A stretch of DNA of 64,000 bases from Colwellia sp. Arc7-D (GCF_003061515.1 NZ_CP028924.1:1240001-1304000), one strand, 5' to 3'; shown: positions 16,021 through 25,927, numbered from the stretch's first letter. Notes: generated by a model from the sequence alone, not told the origin. Numbers and translations: made by a program.

Positions 16021-18054
16021 ATGAATACAGCAACAACAAATAATAGTATTAACGTTATTAAGCAGCTTGCATCAGTATTCTTTACTGTTAATAGACAAAT
16101 GAAAGTCAGTAAGCCAAGCCCTACCTTATGCAAGTATTTACCAGACACAGACTTATGCGAACCTGACATTTGGCAAGCAAATTTTTTTGACTTATTTGCT
16201 GTCACCAGACCCCATAGACTCAAAGACTTTTCTAGTATTATAAATGCGCGAGACAGTATGGCATTGCTTGTTCTATGCGATGGTAATTTTGCCATGCGAG
16301 GACAATTTGTTACCTTAGATGATGACAGCGAGCACGTAATATTTGTTGGTGCACCTTGGTTAGCATGGATGAGTACTAACCAGCCTGACACTCAATTAAT
16401 GATGAATGAATTCAAGCCTTGGGATCCTCAGCTTGATCAACTTATGCTGTTGTCTACCGAAAAAAATAATATTGCTGACCTAAAGAATCTGACGGGTGAG
16501 CTAAGAGAAGCCCGAGATAAAGCAGAAAAAGCGAGTCAAATTCAGGCTGACTTTTTTGCTATTATGAGCCACGAAATGAGAACACCGCTAACGGGGGTAG
16601 TTACTGCTTTAGAATTAATCGATAACAGTGAATTGAGTCCTCGCAATAGTGAAATGCTTAGTATTGTAAAAAATTCGGCTGAAAATTTAAAATATGTTGT
16701 AGACCATGTGCTTGATTATTCAAAGCTGCAAGCAGGTGGTTTTGAAAACCAGCCTATTGATTTTGATCTTAAACATATTTTACAATCTGCTTTAATGGTT
16801 GTTGATGCTCGGGCACGAGAACAAGCAAGTGAACTCAGCTTATTAATCGAAGATAATATTGCTCCTTGGCTTAGAGCTGATGCTGCTAAAATTCGTCAAG
16901 TCTTGATTAATTTGTTAAGTAATGCGGTTAAGTTTACTGAAAATGGTCAAATAAAAGTTACTGTAAGTTTGAATGAACAGCAGTATTTGCAGGTAAGTGT
17001 ATGTGATACAGGTCTGGGTATTCCTTTGGATATTCAGCCTAATATATTTAAACCCTTTTTAACTTTTGATGCTAAGCAAGGTGAGAAAGACAGTGGTACA
17101 GGCTTGGGGTTAAATATTTCTCGGCGACTGGTCGAGTTAATGGGGGGAACGATAGATTTTGAATCGAAACCTGCGCAAGGTGCGGTTTTCTATTTTTTTA
17201 TTCCTGTTGAAGTTGCTAAAACGCCTATCATCAAACCTCAGCTTATTCAGCCAGTCGATCAATCTTTCAATGGTCATGTATTGCTAGTTGAAGACAATAA
17301 AACTAACCAATTTCTATCTCGTATTTTACTTGAAGGGAGAGGACTTACCGTTGACGTCGCGGGTGACGGTAGGCAAGCAATCGATAAAATTAGTGAAACG
17401 CATTATGATTTGGTGTTCATGGATGTATCTATGCCAGTTCTCGATGGTGTGAGTGCAACTAAAATATTGCGAGAAACACTGAGCAATACCCAGCTTCCAA
17501 TAATAGCGTTAACAGCACATGTTGGAGATCACTATCATAAGCGTTTTATTGATAGTGGCATGGATGCAGTGCTGAGTAAGCCAATTGATCGTATATTACT
17601 TGATAGTCACCTATCGCAATGGTTACCTGTGCAATCATTAGATAACTATACAGCACCAATTTCTCCTAAAAAACAGTTGAATATAGCGAAACAAGACTCT
17701 GATAAAGATTGGTTTGTGCAAGATACTGCCAGTATATTATTAGACGATATTGGTATAAGTGCTTTTGTACAGATATCCAATTTATTTTTGGCCGAAATAG
17801 ATGAAGGAGTGCAACAAATTTGTAGTGCCTATCAGCAAGGAGATATAGAGCTACTTGCTGACCATGCGCATACCATTCGAAGCAGTGCTAGTTCAATTGG
17901 TTGTCAGGCTTTAGGGCAACATCTAGCATTTATAGAAACCGCTGCGCAATCCAATACCACATTAGCCCTAGAACCCTTAGTTAGTATGTTGCCAGTGATA
18001 GTAAAGAAATCTTCTGATCCACTTATTATCTACCTGAAAGCGATTGTAAAATAA
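16021..18054 (+). CDS. H-NOX-associated hybrid histidine kinase (HnoK-like)
   Basis: 677 residues. The N-terminal 140 are an HNOBA-type domain (TLCKYLPDTDLCEPDIW, FFDLFAVTRPHR), the domain that couples to H-NOX or cyclases. Residues 145-180 form a coiled linker. HisKA follows with the phospho-His H184 in IMSHEMRTPL; the HATPase has the N-box NLLSNAVKF (N301) and DTGLGIP. A receiver domain has D468 in FMDVSMPVLDG, and an Hpt domain ends the protein with H617 in AHTIRSSASS, where the usual Lys-Gly after the His is Arg-Ser. No transmembrane segment is seen, so it is cytosolic. The phosphorelay must hand off to a response regulator outside the window. There is no cyclic-di-GMP enzyme next to it. 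Confidence 0.93.
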   Translation: MNTATTNNSINVIKQLASVFFTVNRQMKVSKPSPTLCKYLPDTDLCEPDIWQANFFDLFAVTRPHRLKDFSSIINARDSMALLVLCDGNFAMRGQFVTLDDDSEHVIFVGAPWLAWMSTNQPDTQLMMNEFKPWDPQLDQLMLLSTEKNNIADLKNLTGELREARDKAEKASQIQADFFAIMSHEMRTPLTGVVTALELIDNSELSPRNSEMLSIVKNSAENLKYVVDHVLDYSKLQAGGFENQPIDFDLKHILQSALMVVDARAREQASELSLLIEDNIAPWLRADAAKIRQVLINLLSNAVKFTENGQIKVTVSLNEQQYLQVSVCDTGLGIPLDIQPNIFKPFLTFDAKQGEKDSGTGLGLNISRRLVELMGGTIDFESKPAQGAVFYFFIPVEVAKTPIIKPQLIQPVDQSFNGHVLLVEDNKTNQFLSRILLEGRGLTVDVAGDGRQAIDKISETHYDLVFMDVSMPVLDGVSATKILRETLSNTQLPIIALTAHVGDHYHKRFIDSGMDAVLSKPIDRILLDSHLSQWLPVQSLDNYTAPISPKKQLNIAKQDSDKDWFVQDTASILLDDIGISAFVQISNLFLAEIDEGVQQICSAYQQGDIELLADHAHTIRSSASSIGCQALGQHLAFIETAAQSNTTLALEPLVSMLPVIVKKSSDPLIIYLKAIVK

Positions 18055-18405
18055 ACAAGTTAAGGTTAATAAGTGTAAGTAGAGTTATACACTTCTGAAC
18101 GATAAACTTCATACTTAGTGAGCCATAAACGAGATGAACTAGCAAATAGGTGACTATCTGTTAGTTCATCATTATGAAGCGCAAGATAAAGCGCATTTAT
18201 TCACTTACCACTGTCAGCTTGGGTTAATGCGCCAGGTTATTTTGGCGTGTATTTCCAATTGAACGAGAAAGTATATAGAAACCTTTGCAGTTGAAGTCTT
18301 AAATAGTTCTTTCCCGCAAATGGATCTTCACATACAAAAATACGCTTAAGGGGTTTTTGTAACCTTAATACCATTTGAATTAAATCCATGTGCATTTGAA
18401 CTGAT
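18055..18405. other. Intergenic stretch after the HnoK gene
   Basis: About 350 bases with no gene-like frame. A 7-bp hairpin (AAGTGTA 18071-18077, TACACTT 18088-18094) without a T tract lies just after the kinase stop; the working terminator appears to be the one at 18406. Nothing else is recognised. Confidence 0.5.
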
Positions 18406-18439
18406 AAGAGCTAGCCACTGAGTTGGTTAGCTCTTTTTT
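18406..18439 (+). terminator. Rho-independent terminator of the H-NOX/HnoK transcript
   Basis: Twelve-bp stem AAGAGCTAGCCA (18406-18417) / TGGTTAGCTCTT (18424-18435), one G-T wobble, loop CTGAGT, followed by Ts on the plus strand. It is 350 bases from the kinase stop and 20 bases from the convergent TrmH gene's stop; the minus-strand side lacks a T tract, so it favours plus-strand transcripts. Confidence 0.7.
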
Positions 18440-18458
18440 ATAACGGTTTGGTGTTGTT

Positions 18459-19007
18459 TTAGAGTAGTTTTCTAATTTGGTTAGCACATTCAGCTAAAAC
18501 TATAGCGCCAGCGGTTGAAACATTCAGTGAGTTACCCATGCCAAACATGGGGATGTGTATTTGTTGATGACTCATTTCTAACGCGGCTTCGCTGACACCC
18601 TTGCGTTCATTACCTAATACTAGTGCACACTTAGCAGGGTAGGCAACTGAGGTATAGTCAACTGAATCACGACATAGCTCAACGCTGTAAGCTGAATAGC
18701 CGTCATCTGCCAAAGCTTGTAAGCATGAGGTGGTACTTTCGTTATATTCAACACAAACCCATTTAGCTTCATTTCTTGATGCTTTTTTCATTTTTTTATC
18801 TGAAATGCTCAATGCTCCTGTGCCACAAACAATCACTTTTTCAATAGCAAAAGCATCAGCCAAGCGAATAAAGGCACCAATGTTATAGCTGTTGGTTACA
18901 TTATCTAATACCACAATTAGTGGGATTTTTGGTTTCGATAAGTATTCATCACGGGTAAGTTTGTTTTCTCTAAGCTCTTCTTTGCTCAGTTGTATTTTTG
19001 AAGACAT
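18459..19007 (-). CDS. TrmH/SpoU family RNA methyltransferase
   Basis: 182 residues, a minimal SPOUT enzyme with little beyond the catalytic fold. Motifs I-III are visible: LIVVLDNVTNSYNIGAFIRLADAF (with the Asn and Arg of motif 1), ALVLGNERKGVS and IPMFGMGNSLNVSTAGAIVL, which form the SAM-binding trefoil knot. Such enzymes 2'-O-methylate ribose in tRNA or rRNA; the target cannot be assigned. A decayed relative of its 3' end is at 13455-13590. Stand-alone gene. Confidence 0.9.
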   Translation of the reverse strand: MSSKIQLSKEELRENKLTRDEYLSKPKIPLIVVLDNVTNSYNIGAFIRLADAFAIEKVIVCGTGALSISDKKMKKASRNEAKWVCVEYNESTTSCLQALADDGYSAYSVELCRDSVDYTSVAYPAKCALVLGNERKGVSEAALEMSHQQIHIPMFGMGNSLNVSTAGAIVLAECANQIRKLL

Positions 19008-19292
19008 TATTTCTACTCTGATTGCTTTGCTGATTGAAATTAAAATGTGCAGCTTTAAGTTTATTTGCGTATACGTTTGTGGTTTAGCGCAGGGGGAGGA
19101 TTGTGCGGTTTTATCTGTTGAAGATCAAATGATAGTTCACCTTCAGTTTTTCAAACTTGCGCTAAATATAAAAGCTTTAGTTTGAATGTAATTAGCTAAC
19201 AATGCTTACTTAAGCACTTGAAATAAAAAAGCAGATAATAAGATCAGACTCCATTATTATAGCGCTTATATATACATTTAGGAGTCAACACC

Positions 19293-19760
19293 ATGAACAA
19301 ATGTTCACAAGTTTTTTTCACCAGTATTATTTTATCAAGTTTAATCGCGTTAACCGGTTGTTCATCAAATGCGCCCATTTTAGGTGTTGATAATGGCCAA
19401 TTAACGCCGTGCCCAGATAAACCTAATTGTGTTAATAGTTTTGCAGAAGATGAAGCGCACCACATTAACCCGATTGTTTCTAAAGGATCTGATGGTGTAG
19501 TTAAAAATAACATTTTGAATGTTATTAACTCGTTGGAAAACTCGAAAGTTACCGTGACCGAAAGTCGTTATGTTAGAGCTGAGTTTACCTCAGACCTTTT
19601 TGGTTTTGTTGATGATGTGGAGTTTTACTTCCCTGAATCTTCAATGTACCAAACAACTATACATGTTCGTTCAGCGTCTAGACTTGGGTATTCAGACTTT
19701 AATGTTAATAGAGAACGTGTTGAGTCACTTAGACTTAAGCTAGAAGCACTTGAAAAGTAA
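19293..19760 (+). CDS. DUF1499 lipoprotein
   Basis: 155 residues. The signal peptide ends in the lipobox LTGC (Cys at about residue 23), so it is a lipid-anchored envelope protein. The DUF1499 signature is clear: LTPCPDKPNCVNS, a central YVRAEFTSDLFGFVDDVEFYF and RSASRLGYSDFNVNRERVE. Function of the family is not known; it often sits near envelope or lipid genes. A GGAG-like ribosome site precedes the ATG. The gene is flanked by stand-alone divergent and convergent genes. Confidence 0.88.
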   Translation: MNKCSQVFFTSIILSSLIALTGCSSNAPILGVDNGQLTPCPDKPNCVNSFAEDEAHHINPIVSKGSDGVVKNNILNVINSLENSKVTVTESRYVRAEFTSDLFGFVDDVEFYFPESSMYQTTIHVRSASRLGYSDFNVNRERVESLRLKLEALEK

Positions 19761-19993
19761 ATTACTTTACTAAATTGAGTTCGCTATATTAACTTGTTTA
19801 CGTTTAATAGCGTCATGAAATAATGTGGCGTTTATTTTATTGATTTGGCGTAGCGGTTTTGATAACAAATCATTATTGTTAATAACCTAAAGTACCATTT
19901 TTCTCGATAAGAATCGGCTGAAATCTTTCAAGCTTATTGTCTTTAGTCTTATAAATGGTCTTATAAATATTCTGATATTGTTTAAACGAATTT

Positions 19994-20896
19994 TTAAATT
20001 ATGCTGTTTTCTATTTCAGGGGCTTTATGAGTAAACTCAAGCCAAATACTTTTATCTATGGCATTTTTAGTGAGTATTTTATCGCACTCAGCATCAGACA
20101 TTATGCCTTTATCTACCATTAAATATAATTCAGTTAATTGATTTGCTTTATACAACAATGCAGCTAAAGCTGAGCTGGGTTTAGTTTGTTGTTCTTTCAA
20201 AGCTTCGCAGTAAATTTTTGGTAGTTTCCACTCAATGGCTATTAGATAACTAATGCTAACCGACATTTCAGTCATCAATTTTTTAAATACGGTTGTGCCT
20301 GGCAGACTTGATAATTCTTCAGCTAGCGCATGTGATAAGCAATCAAACACGATGACTTTTCCAAGATCGTGAATTAAGCCCAAGAAGTAAGCATCGAAAA
20401 CGTTTTCATCATGCTTTGCCGCTAAAAGCTCACAAAGCGTTGCACAATGTACACAATGAAGCCAAATTTGTTTACCAAACATAATGTAATAAATCGGCTT
20501 GCTTGGAATAACTTTAGCCATTAAGAGCGTAGTGGCGATACGTAACAGACCCGATAGCCCTAAAAAAGTAATAGCACGATTTAACGAGACTATTTCTTTG
20601 TCACCGCGATGATAAAGGGCGGAGTTGGCTGCTTTTAGAACAGCTAAAGCAAATGCGGGGTCTTGCTCAATTATTTTAACAAAGCTGAGTACACTTGTGT
20701 CGGGATCGTCAATTGCATTCAACAAGCGAACTAACATCGCGGGTAGTACTGGAATTTGTTGGCTAAGGCTAGAAGGGGTATTTAAAATAAGCTTAACTTT
20801 TTGCAGTACTTTAGTTTCTAGCTTACTCATGGGGATATTAGTATTAATATCTCCGAACATAATGTCATAAAAGTTTGTTGAAATGTTAGTTAGCAT
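19994..20896 (-). CDS. HDOD domain signalling protein
   Basis: 300 residues. The HDOD fold spans about residues 40-250: ILNTPSSLSQQIPVLPAMLV, DPAFALAVLKAANSALYH, LNRAITFLGLSGLLRIA and GLIHDLGKVIVFD. The HD pair of catalytic phosphohydrolases is degenerate in this class, so it is thought to be a regulatory, non-enzymatic domain used in signalling, chemotaxis and twitching. The C-terminal 50 residues are unassigned. AAGGAA lies 8 bases before the ATG. No receiver or GGDEF domain is attached. Confidence 0.88.
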   Translation of the reverse strand: MLTNISTNFYDIMFGDINTNIPMSKLETKVLQKVKLILNTPSSLSQQIPVLPAMLVRLLNAIDDPDTSVLSFVKIIEQDPAFALAVLKAANSALYHRGDKEIVSLNRAITFLGLSGLLRIATTLLMAKVIPSKPIYYIMFGKQIWLHCVHCATLCELLAAKHDENVFDAYFLGLIHDLGKVIVFDCLSHALAEELSSLPGTTVFKKLMTEMSVSISYLIAIEWKLPKIYCEALKEQQTKPSSALAALLYKANQLTELYLMVDKGIMSDAECDKILTKNAIDKSIWLEFTHKAPEIENSII

Positions 20897-21024
20897 TTGA
20901 ATATTTCCTTATATTCTATAAGTCGACATTATTGAGTTTTTAGGTAAATAAATACTATAAAGTTAAAGTAACTATATCATTTGGTAAAAAATTGTCGATA
21001 ACTTAGCCATATTTTTACACATTG

Positions 21025-21966
21025 TTACAAATTATTCTGTACGGCTGTTGATAAAATATCGTCGCCATTTTCTACCATGAACTTATGAAAAGCGTTTGCG
21101 AGTAGGGTTGGCTGTCGAGAGGCGTTTTGCACTAATCGCCATTTACTGCGAATGGGAAAGTGATCAACATTAATAATTTTCACCCTTGGCATAATACCAA
21201 AATCTAAACTGTGTTTGCTAAGCACAGATATGCCTAAACCCGCTGCAACCGCTTGTTTTATGGCTTCACTACTGGCAATGGTCATTTTTTCATTTAAGGT
21301 CAGGCCATGCTGTTTAAATAGCTCTACGGTATATTCGCGAGTACCAGAGCCTGCCTCACGCAAAATAAATGGGTAATGGCTTAAGCGCGCTAAACTCACT
21401 TTTGGAAATTGTGCTAACTCATGATTTTCAGGCACCACTACGACCACTTCATTATCTAAAAAAGGTGTTTCAAGCACTTTTACATTTTGTGGAATATTAC
21501 TGAAAATATAAAAGTCATCTCGATTATCAATGAGTCGACTTTGTATTTTTTCTCGGTTACCTATCTCTAACTTAATTTCGACCTTTGGATGTTGCTTGGC
21601 AAAGGCGGCTAGCAACAAGGGTAAAAAATATTGTGCAGTGGTAACAACTGAAATTAATAAGGTGCCTGTGATCACGCCTTGTAAATTATCTATATCAGTT
21701 TTGAGATTATCTAAACTTTGAAATATGGTATTTGCACTGCGCAACACTGCCTTACCTGCATCGGTTAGGGTTAGTTTTCGCCCGTGCATTTGGTAGACAG
21801 GTAAGCCGATTAAATCGCTTAAATTCTTTAACTGAATAGACACTGATGGTTGCGATATATGCAGATTTTCGGCAACAACTGACAAACTTTGATAACGTGC
21901 CAACGCTTGAATAAGTTGTAATTGCCTCATTGTTGGCTGCCGGTTTGACTGCAAATTTAATGGCAT
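21025..21966 (-). CDS. LysR family regulator divergent from ppc
   Basis: 313 residues. The HTH is in MRQLQLIQALARYQSLSVVAENLHISQPSVSIQLKNL (about residues 13-50); the effector domain follows (TTAQYFLPLLLAAFAKQHP, REAGSGTREYTVELFKQHG, AVAAGLGISVLSKHS). The GSGTRE segment is typical of the CbbR/YeiE-like branch. The divergent placement beside ppc, with a gap of about 100 bases, suggests that it controls PEP carboxylase in response to a carbon-status metabolite. The target is inference. Confidence 0.9.
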   Translation of the reverse strand: MPLNLQSNRQPTMRQLQLIQALARYQSLSVVAENLHISQPSVSIQLKNLSDLIGLPVYQMHGRKLTLTDAGKAVLRSANTIFQSLDNLKTDIDNLQGVITGTLLISVVTTAQYFLPLLLAAFAKQHPKVEIKLEIGNREKIQSRLIDNRDDFYIFSNIPQNVKVLETPFLDNEVVVVVPENHELAQFPKVSLARLSHYPFILREAGSGTREYTVELFKQHGLTLNEKMTIASSEAIKQAVAAGLGISVLSKHSLDFGIMPRVKIINVDHFPIRSKWRLVQNASRQPTLLANAFHKFMVENGDDILSTAVQNNL

Positions 21967-22064
21967 ATAGATTTTTGTCTATGATAAAGATTAATTTTAT
22001 ATATTAGACTCTATTTGAAATTAATTCTACGCTTATGTTACTTAGCTTAATAAGAGAACAAAGT

Positions 22065-24626
22065 ATGTTAGAAACCATATCACAAAATATTCGTTCACTT
22101 GGTTCGGTACTGGGTAAAACCATTGCCAATGATAAAGGCCAGCGTTGGCTAGAAAATGTTGAGCGTGTACGCTTACTTGCCAAAGATGGTGTTGCACAAG
22201 ACACGCTTGCTATTGATGAGCTACAAACCTTATTTGAATCTTGCGATGAACAGGACTTATTAATTTATGGTCGCGCGTTTAGCCAATTTCTGAATCTGGC
22301 TAATATTGCAGAGCAGCAACATACCACTAGCGAACAAGGCTTAGCAGAGCTTGATTTACCACACCCATTAGCCTCTTTAAAAGAGCAAGTGAATGGTTGT
22401 ACGCCAGAAGCATTTTTGTCAGCCATTAATAAACTCCATATTGAGTTAGTGTTAACTGCGCATCCAACAGAAGTTAATCGTCGTACGTTTATTCATAAAT
22501 ACCATGAAGTTGCAGAAGAATTAGCGCAATCAGGTGCTGATTTAAATGGCCGCATTGAAGAGTTAATTGAACAAGCGTGGCACACCAGTGAAATACGTTC
22601 GCAACGCCCAACTCCATTAGACGAGTCGCGCTGGGGTTTAGATGCTATTCGCGATAGCTTATGGTTTGCTGTACCGACTTTTGTGCGTGAGCTTGACGAA
22701 TTATGTCGGGCGGTTACTGGCCAAGCATTACCTTTAGATGCAACACCAATAACTATGGCAAGTTGGATGGCAGGTGACCGTGATGGTAATCCGTTTGTTA
22801 CTGCCAAGTTAAGTAAACAAGCGATTATTAATGCAAGGCTGCTGGCGGCTGAGTTGTATTTAATCGATTTTCAAAGTCTCTATCTTGAGCTTTCGATGAA
22901 TAAAGCCAGTGATGAATTAATCGTTGCGGATACTGATAACATTGGTCCTTATCGTCATATTTTAAAGCAAACCATTGCACAACTAGAGCGTAGTGTTTCG
23001 CTGTTGAAAGAAAATAAAACTAGTGGCGTTATCGCTAGCCCAGAAGCATTGCTCAAGCCTTTAGTTATTTGTCGTGAGAACTTATTAGCTGCAGGACTCG
23101 ACCGAGCTGCTAATTCAATGTTACTAGACGTTATTCGTAAAATACATTGTTTTGGGATTTCATTAGTTAAGCTTGATGTTCGCCAACACAGTGAATTTCA
23201 TGATCAAGCCATTTCAGAAATTACCCAAAGTTTAGGCTTAGGCGATTATTTATCGTGGAATGAACAAAAACGTTGTGAATTTCTTCAACAAGAACTTAAC
23301 AACCCAAGACCACTCTTACCGAAAGTAACATGGAGCGAGCAAACGCAAGAAGTGCTCGATACGTTCAAGTTCATAGCAGAACAACCTAAAGAAGTATTAG
23401 GTATCTATATTATCTCGATGGCCAGTGAGCAAAGCGATGTTCTAACGGTTAACTTATTAATGAAGGCGACAGGCCTTACTTGGGATATGCCGATTGCACC
23501 ACTGTTTGAAACCCTAGACGATTTAAACAGTGCCGCAGGTGTTATTGATAAGTTATTAACCGATAAAGATTACACAAAACGTACGCATGGCGCGCAGCAC
23601 GTAATGATAGGTTATAGTGATTCAGCAAAAGATGCTGGCGTGCTAGCTGCAGCATGGGCGCAGTATCAGGCTCAAGAAGCATTAGTTGCAGCAGCTAAAA
23701 GTCATAATATTGTGCTGAAATTATTTCATGGTCGAGGTGGCACTATCGGCCGTGGCGGCGGGCCAGCTCATGCAGCTATTGCATCGCAACCTCCAGGAAC
23801 TTTAGAAGGTGGCCTAAGAGTTACAGAGCAGGGCGAAACCATTCGCTTTAAATTTGGTTTACCTAATTTAGCCGTAAGGAGCTTACATTTATATGCCAGT
23901 GCAATATTAGCCAGCTTAGTTAAACCGCAACCTGCGCCGAAAGCCACATGGCGAAAAGCGATGGAAGACATGGCACAAAGCAGTTGTGATATTTATCGTG
24001 ACTATGTCTGTGAGCAAGACGATTTTGTTACTTATTTTCGACAAGCCACCCCTGAGCAAGAGCTGTCATCTTTACCATTAGGCTCTCGTCCTAGTAAACG
24101 TAAGTCTGACGGCGGTATTGAATCGTTACGTGCTATTCCGTGGATATTTGCATGGAGCCAAAATCGATTAGTAGTACCCAGTTGGTTAGGTTTTGGTCAG
24201 GCGATTTCAGATGCAGGTGTAACGCACAAAGACGCGATTAAAGATATGCTAGATAACTGGCCATACTTTAGAGCCCGTATCTCGCTGACTGAAATGGTGT
24301 ATTTAAAGTCTGATATTAATATCTCTAAATTATACGATCAAAGCTTAGTTGAAAAGAGCTTACTGCCCATGGGCGAAGCATTAAGAACACAGTTAACCGC
24401 GGATAGAAAAACAGTGCTTGAGTTACTTGGACAAACAGAGTCTTTGGAGAGTGATCCTTGGAACCTGACTTCATTTAATTTACGCCGTCCGTACCTGCTA
24501 CCTTTGCACTTATTGCAGATAGAAGCATTAAAACGTTTACGAAAACAACCTGAACATCCGGTTTGTGAACAGCTATTAATGGTTAGCATGACAGGTATCG
24601 CAACGGGAATGCGAAATACGGGTTAG
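22065..24626 (+). CDS. ppc: Phosphoenolpyruvate carboxylase
   Basis: 853 residues from the ATG at 22065, which has AAGAG 8 bases upstream and aligns with the normal PPC N-terminus (an earlier ATG at 22035 has no ribosome site). Landmarks: FSQFLNLANIAEQ, the catalytic VLTAHPTEVNRRT, MAGDRDGNPFVT, GYSDSAKDAGVLAA, the active loop LFHGRGGTIGRGGGPAH, QGETIRFKFG and the C-terminal GIATGMRNTG. It carboxylates PEP to oxaloacetate and refills the TCA cycle, in the cytosol. It is flanked by a divergent LysR gene and a strong terminator. No truncation is seen. Confidence 0.97.
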   Translation: MLETISQNIRSLGSVLGKTIANDKGQRWLENVERVRLLAKDGVAQDTLAIDELQTLFESCDEQDLLIYGRAFSQFLNLANIAEQQHTTSEQGLAELDLPHPLASLKEQVNGCTPEAFLSAINKLHIELVLTAHPTEVNRRTFIHKYHEVAEELAQSGADLNGRIEELIEQAWHTSEIRSQRPTPLDESRWGLDAIRDSLWFAVPTFVRELDELCRAVTGQALPLDATPITMASWMAGDRDGNPFVTAKLSKQAIINARLLAAELYLIDFQSLYLELSMNKASDELIVADTDNIGPYRHILKQTIAQLERSVSLLKENKTSGVIASPEALLKPLVICRENLLAAGLDRAANSMLLDVIRKIHCFGISLVKLDVRQHSEFHDQAISEITQSLGLGDYLSWNEQKRCEFLQQELNNPRPLLPKVTWSEQTQEVLDTFKFIAEQPKEVLGIYIISMASEQSDVLTVNLLMKATGLTWDMPIAPLFETLDDLNSAAGVIDKLLTDKDYTKRTHGAQHVMIGYSDSAKDAGVLAAAWAQYQAQEALVAAAKSHNIVLKLFHGRGGTIGRGGGPAHAAIASQPPGTLEGGLRVTEQGETIRFKFGLPNLAVRSLHLYASAILASLVKPQPAPKATWRKAMEDMAQSSCDIYRDYVCEQDDFVTYFRQATPEQELSSLPLGSRPSKRKSDGGIESLRAIPWIFAWSQNRLVVPSWLGFGQAISDAGVTHKDAIKDMLDNWPYFRARISLTEMVYLKSDINISKLYDQSLVEKSLLPMGEALRTQLTADRKTVLELLGQTESLESDPWNLTSFNLRRPYLLPLHLLQIEALKRLRKQPEHPVCEQLLMVSMTGIATGMRNTG

Positions 24627-24657
24627 TTTTTAAATGAAAAGCATTACTTAGACTATG

Positions 24658-24689
24658 AAGCAGCCATTTTCGGCTGCTTTTTCTTTTTT
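24658..24689 (+). terminator. Terminator after ppc
   Basis: Stem AAGCAGCC (24658-24665) / GGCTGCTT (24672-24679), loop ATTTTC, then a T-rich run. It is 31 bases after the ppc stop. Confidence 0.9.
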
Positions 24690-24839
24690 ATAACAGTAAT
24701 AAATGGCGAGTGAATTTTGATGTTTATTTAAGCGCCGTTACGCTTTGCTTACGGTTTTCTAAGGTGGGGCTGCATATTGTGTATTTTTATAACTTGTCTA
24801 GACTTAATTATACATTAACAAGGATGGTGGAATTACCCT

Positions 24840-25792
24840 GTGCGCGATGGTTATCAAAAAGATTTTTTACCTTCATTCAACATTGAGTTGCCTAAGCCAA
24901 GCTTATCCCTTTCAGGTGATGTGTTACAACCACCGGGCTTACTGGATGGCAATGTAGTCATTCCTTATATTCATTACTCGCTCATTATGAGTAAGTCTAC
25001 CAAGCAGGCGCTATTTTCCGCTGCCAATGTTGATAACGCCATTGCGCAGACGGTATCGGGTTATAAAGGTCGTAAATGGTTTATTGATGCGCGTGTCGGG
25101 AGAAATAATCAAATAACCAATAGTGCTTATATCGGAACACCGTGGGATAGAGGACATTTAACTAGACGTACCGCAGTTACTTGGGGGATTACAATACAGC
25201 ATTATCTGCTAGCAATGATAGCTGTGCTTATACTAATGCTTCTATGCAACATAAGTGTTTTAATGAAGACGAATGGCGTGTACCAGAAACAGCGGTTTCT
25301 AAATTCAGTTTATCAAAAGACAATAAATTAATTGTGATGACAGGGCCAATTTTTACTACCTGCGATCGCTTTTTAACTAAAGGTGTTGGCTTTGAACCCG
25401 TTCGTATACCTTCAGGATTTTGGAAAACCCTTACTTATGTTGACCATAACGATAAGCTCGTTACCTCAGCATATATATTCTTCCAAGATACCGACACGTT
25501 AAGAACTACTAAAGCTAAGCAGCGCATTAAGTTAAAAAACTTCCGTGTAACGACAACAGAATTACAATTATGGACAGGGTTAGAGTTCGAAAAACAAATG
25601 TTTGATAGTAACCCGCTTTGTTTTTATACCGGCCCAGAAGCCATTAAAGTTAACAGGTTAAAAGATTTATCTAATTCAACAGAAGCCTTATTAGCTGCAG
25701 GGGTTATAGAAACTGACGCTTATAACGAAGCAAAATACACCCTTGAACTGAAAGTGCTTTATGAATTGATTGAAGAGTTGAGTTGGTATTAA
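24840..25792 (+). pseudogene. NUC1-type DNA/RNA non-specific endonuclease, split by a frameshift
   Basis: The first frame (GTG 24840 onwards) gives the front of a His-Cys-type NUC1 nuclease (SGYKGRKWFIDARVGR, then the catalytic DRGHL). The second frame, from about 25181, continues with SNDSCAYTNAS, KCFNEDEW, LIVMTGPIF, VGFEPVRIPSGFWKT. The two overlap across a run of five Gs at 25182-25187; a sixth G would restore a single frame of about 316 residues reading WGDYNTA. So it is either a genuine one-base deletion or an unread base in the homopolymer. No signal peptide is seen at this start, though the start is weakly supported. Confidence 0.7.
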
Positions 25793-25835
25793 ATAAATAA
25801 TGTTATTTGCTTTAAGTTAATCGCACACTTTACGA

Positions 25836-25927
25836 TTGACGGACTGAAATCCGACCTACAAAAAGCAATAATTCAACGCTATGCTATTCCCCGTAAGCCT
25901 TATTTAGGTTGGATTTTAGTCCATCAA
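25836..25927. repeat. GTCGGATTTCAGTCC-type palindromic repeat
   Basis: Arms at 25836-25859 (GACGGACTGAAATCCGACCTAC core) and 25904-25927 are complementary at 20 of 24 positions and enclose 44 bases. It lies between two convergent genes. This is a different family from the GGGTCAGGT repeat; both look like REP/MITE-type elements. Confidence 0.7.

Noticed and set aside
18200..18300. Possible peptide remnant after HnoK
   Set aside because: A 28-codon stretch reads cleanly but matches nothing and has no start; treated as chance.
25140..25200. Programmed -1 frameshifting in the NUC1 gene
   Set aside because: The G-run could slip, but the 0-frame codons do not form a standard X-XXY-YYZ heptamer and this nuclease family is not known for recoding; a lost base is simpler.
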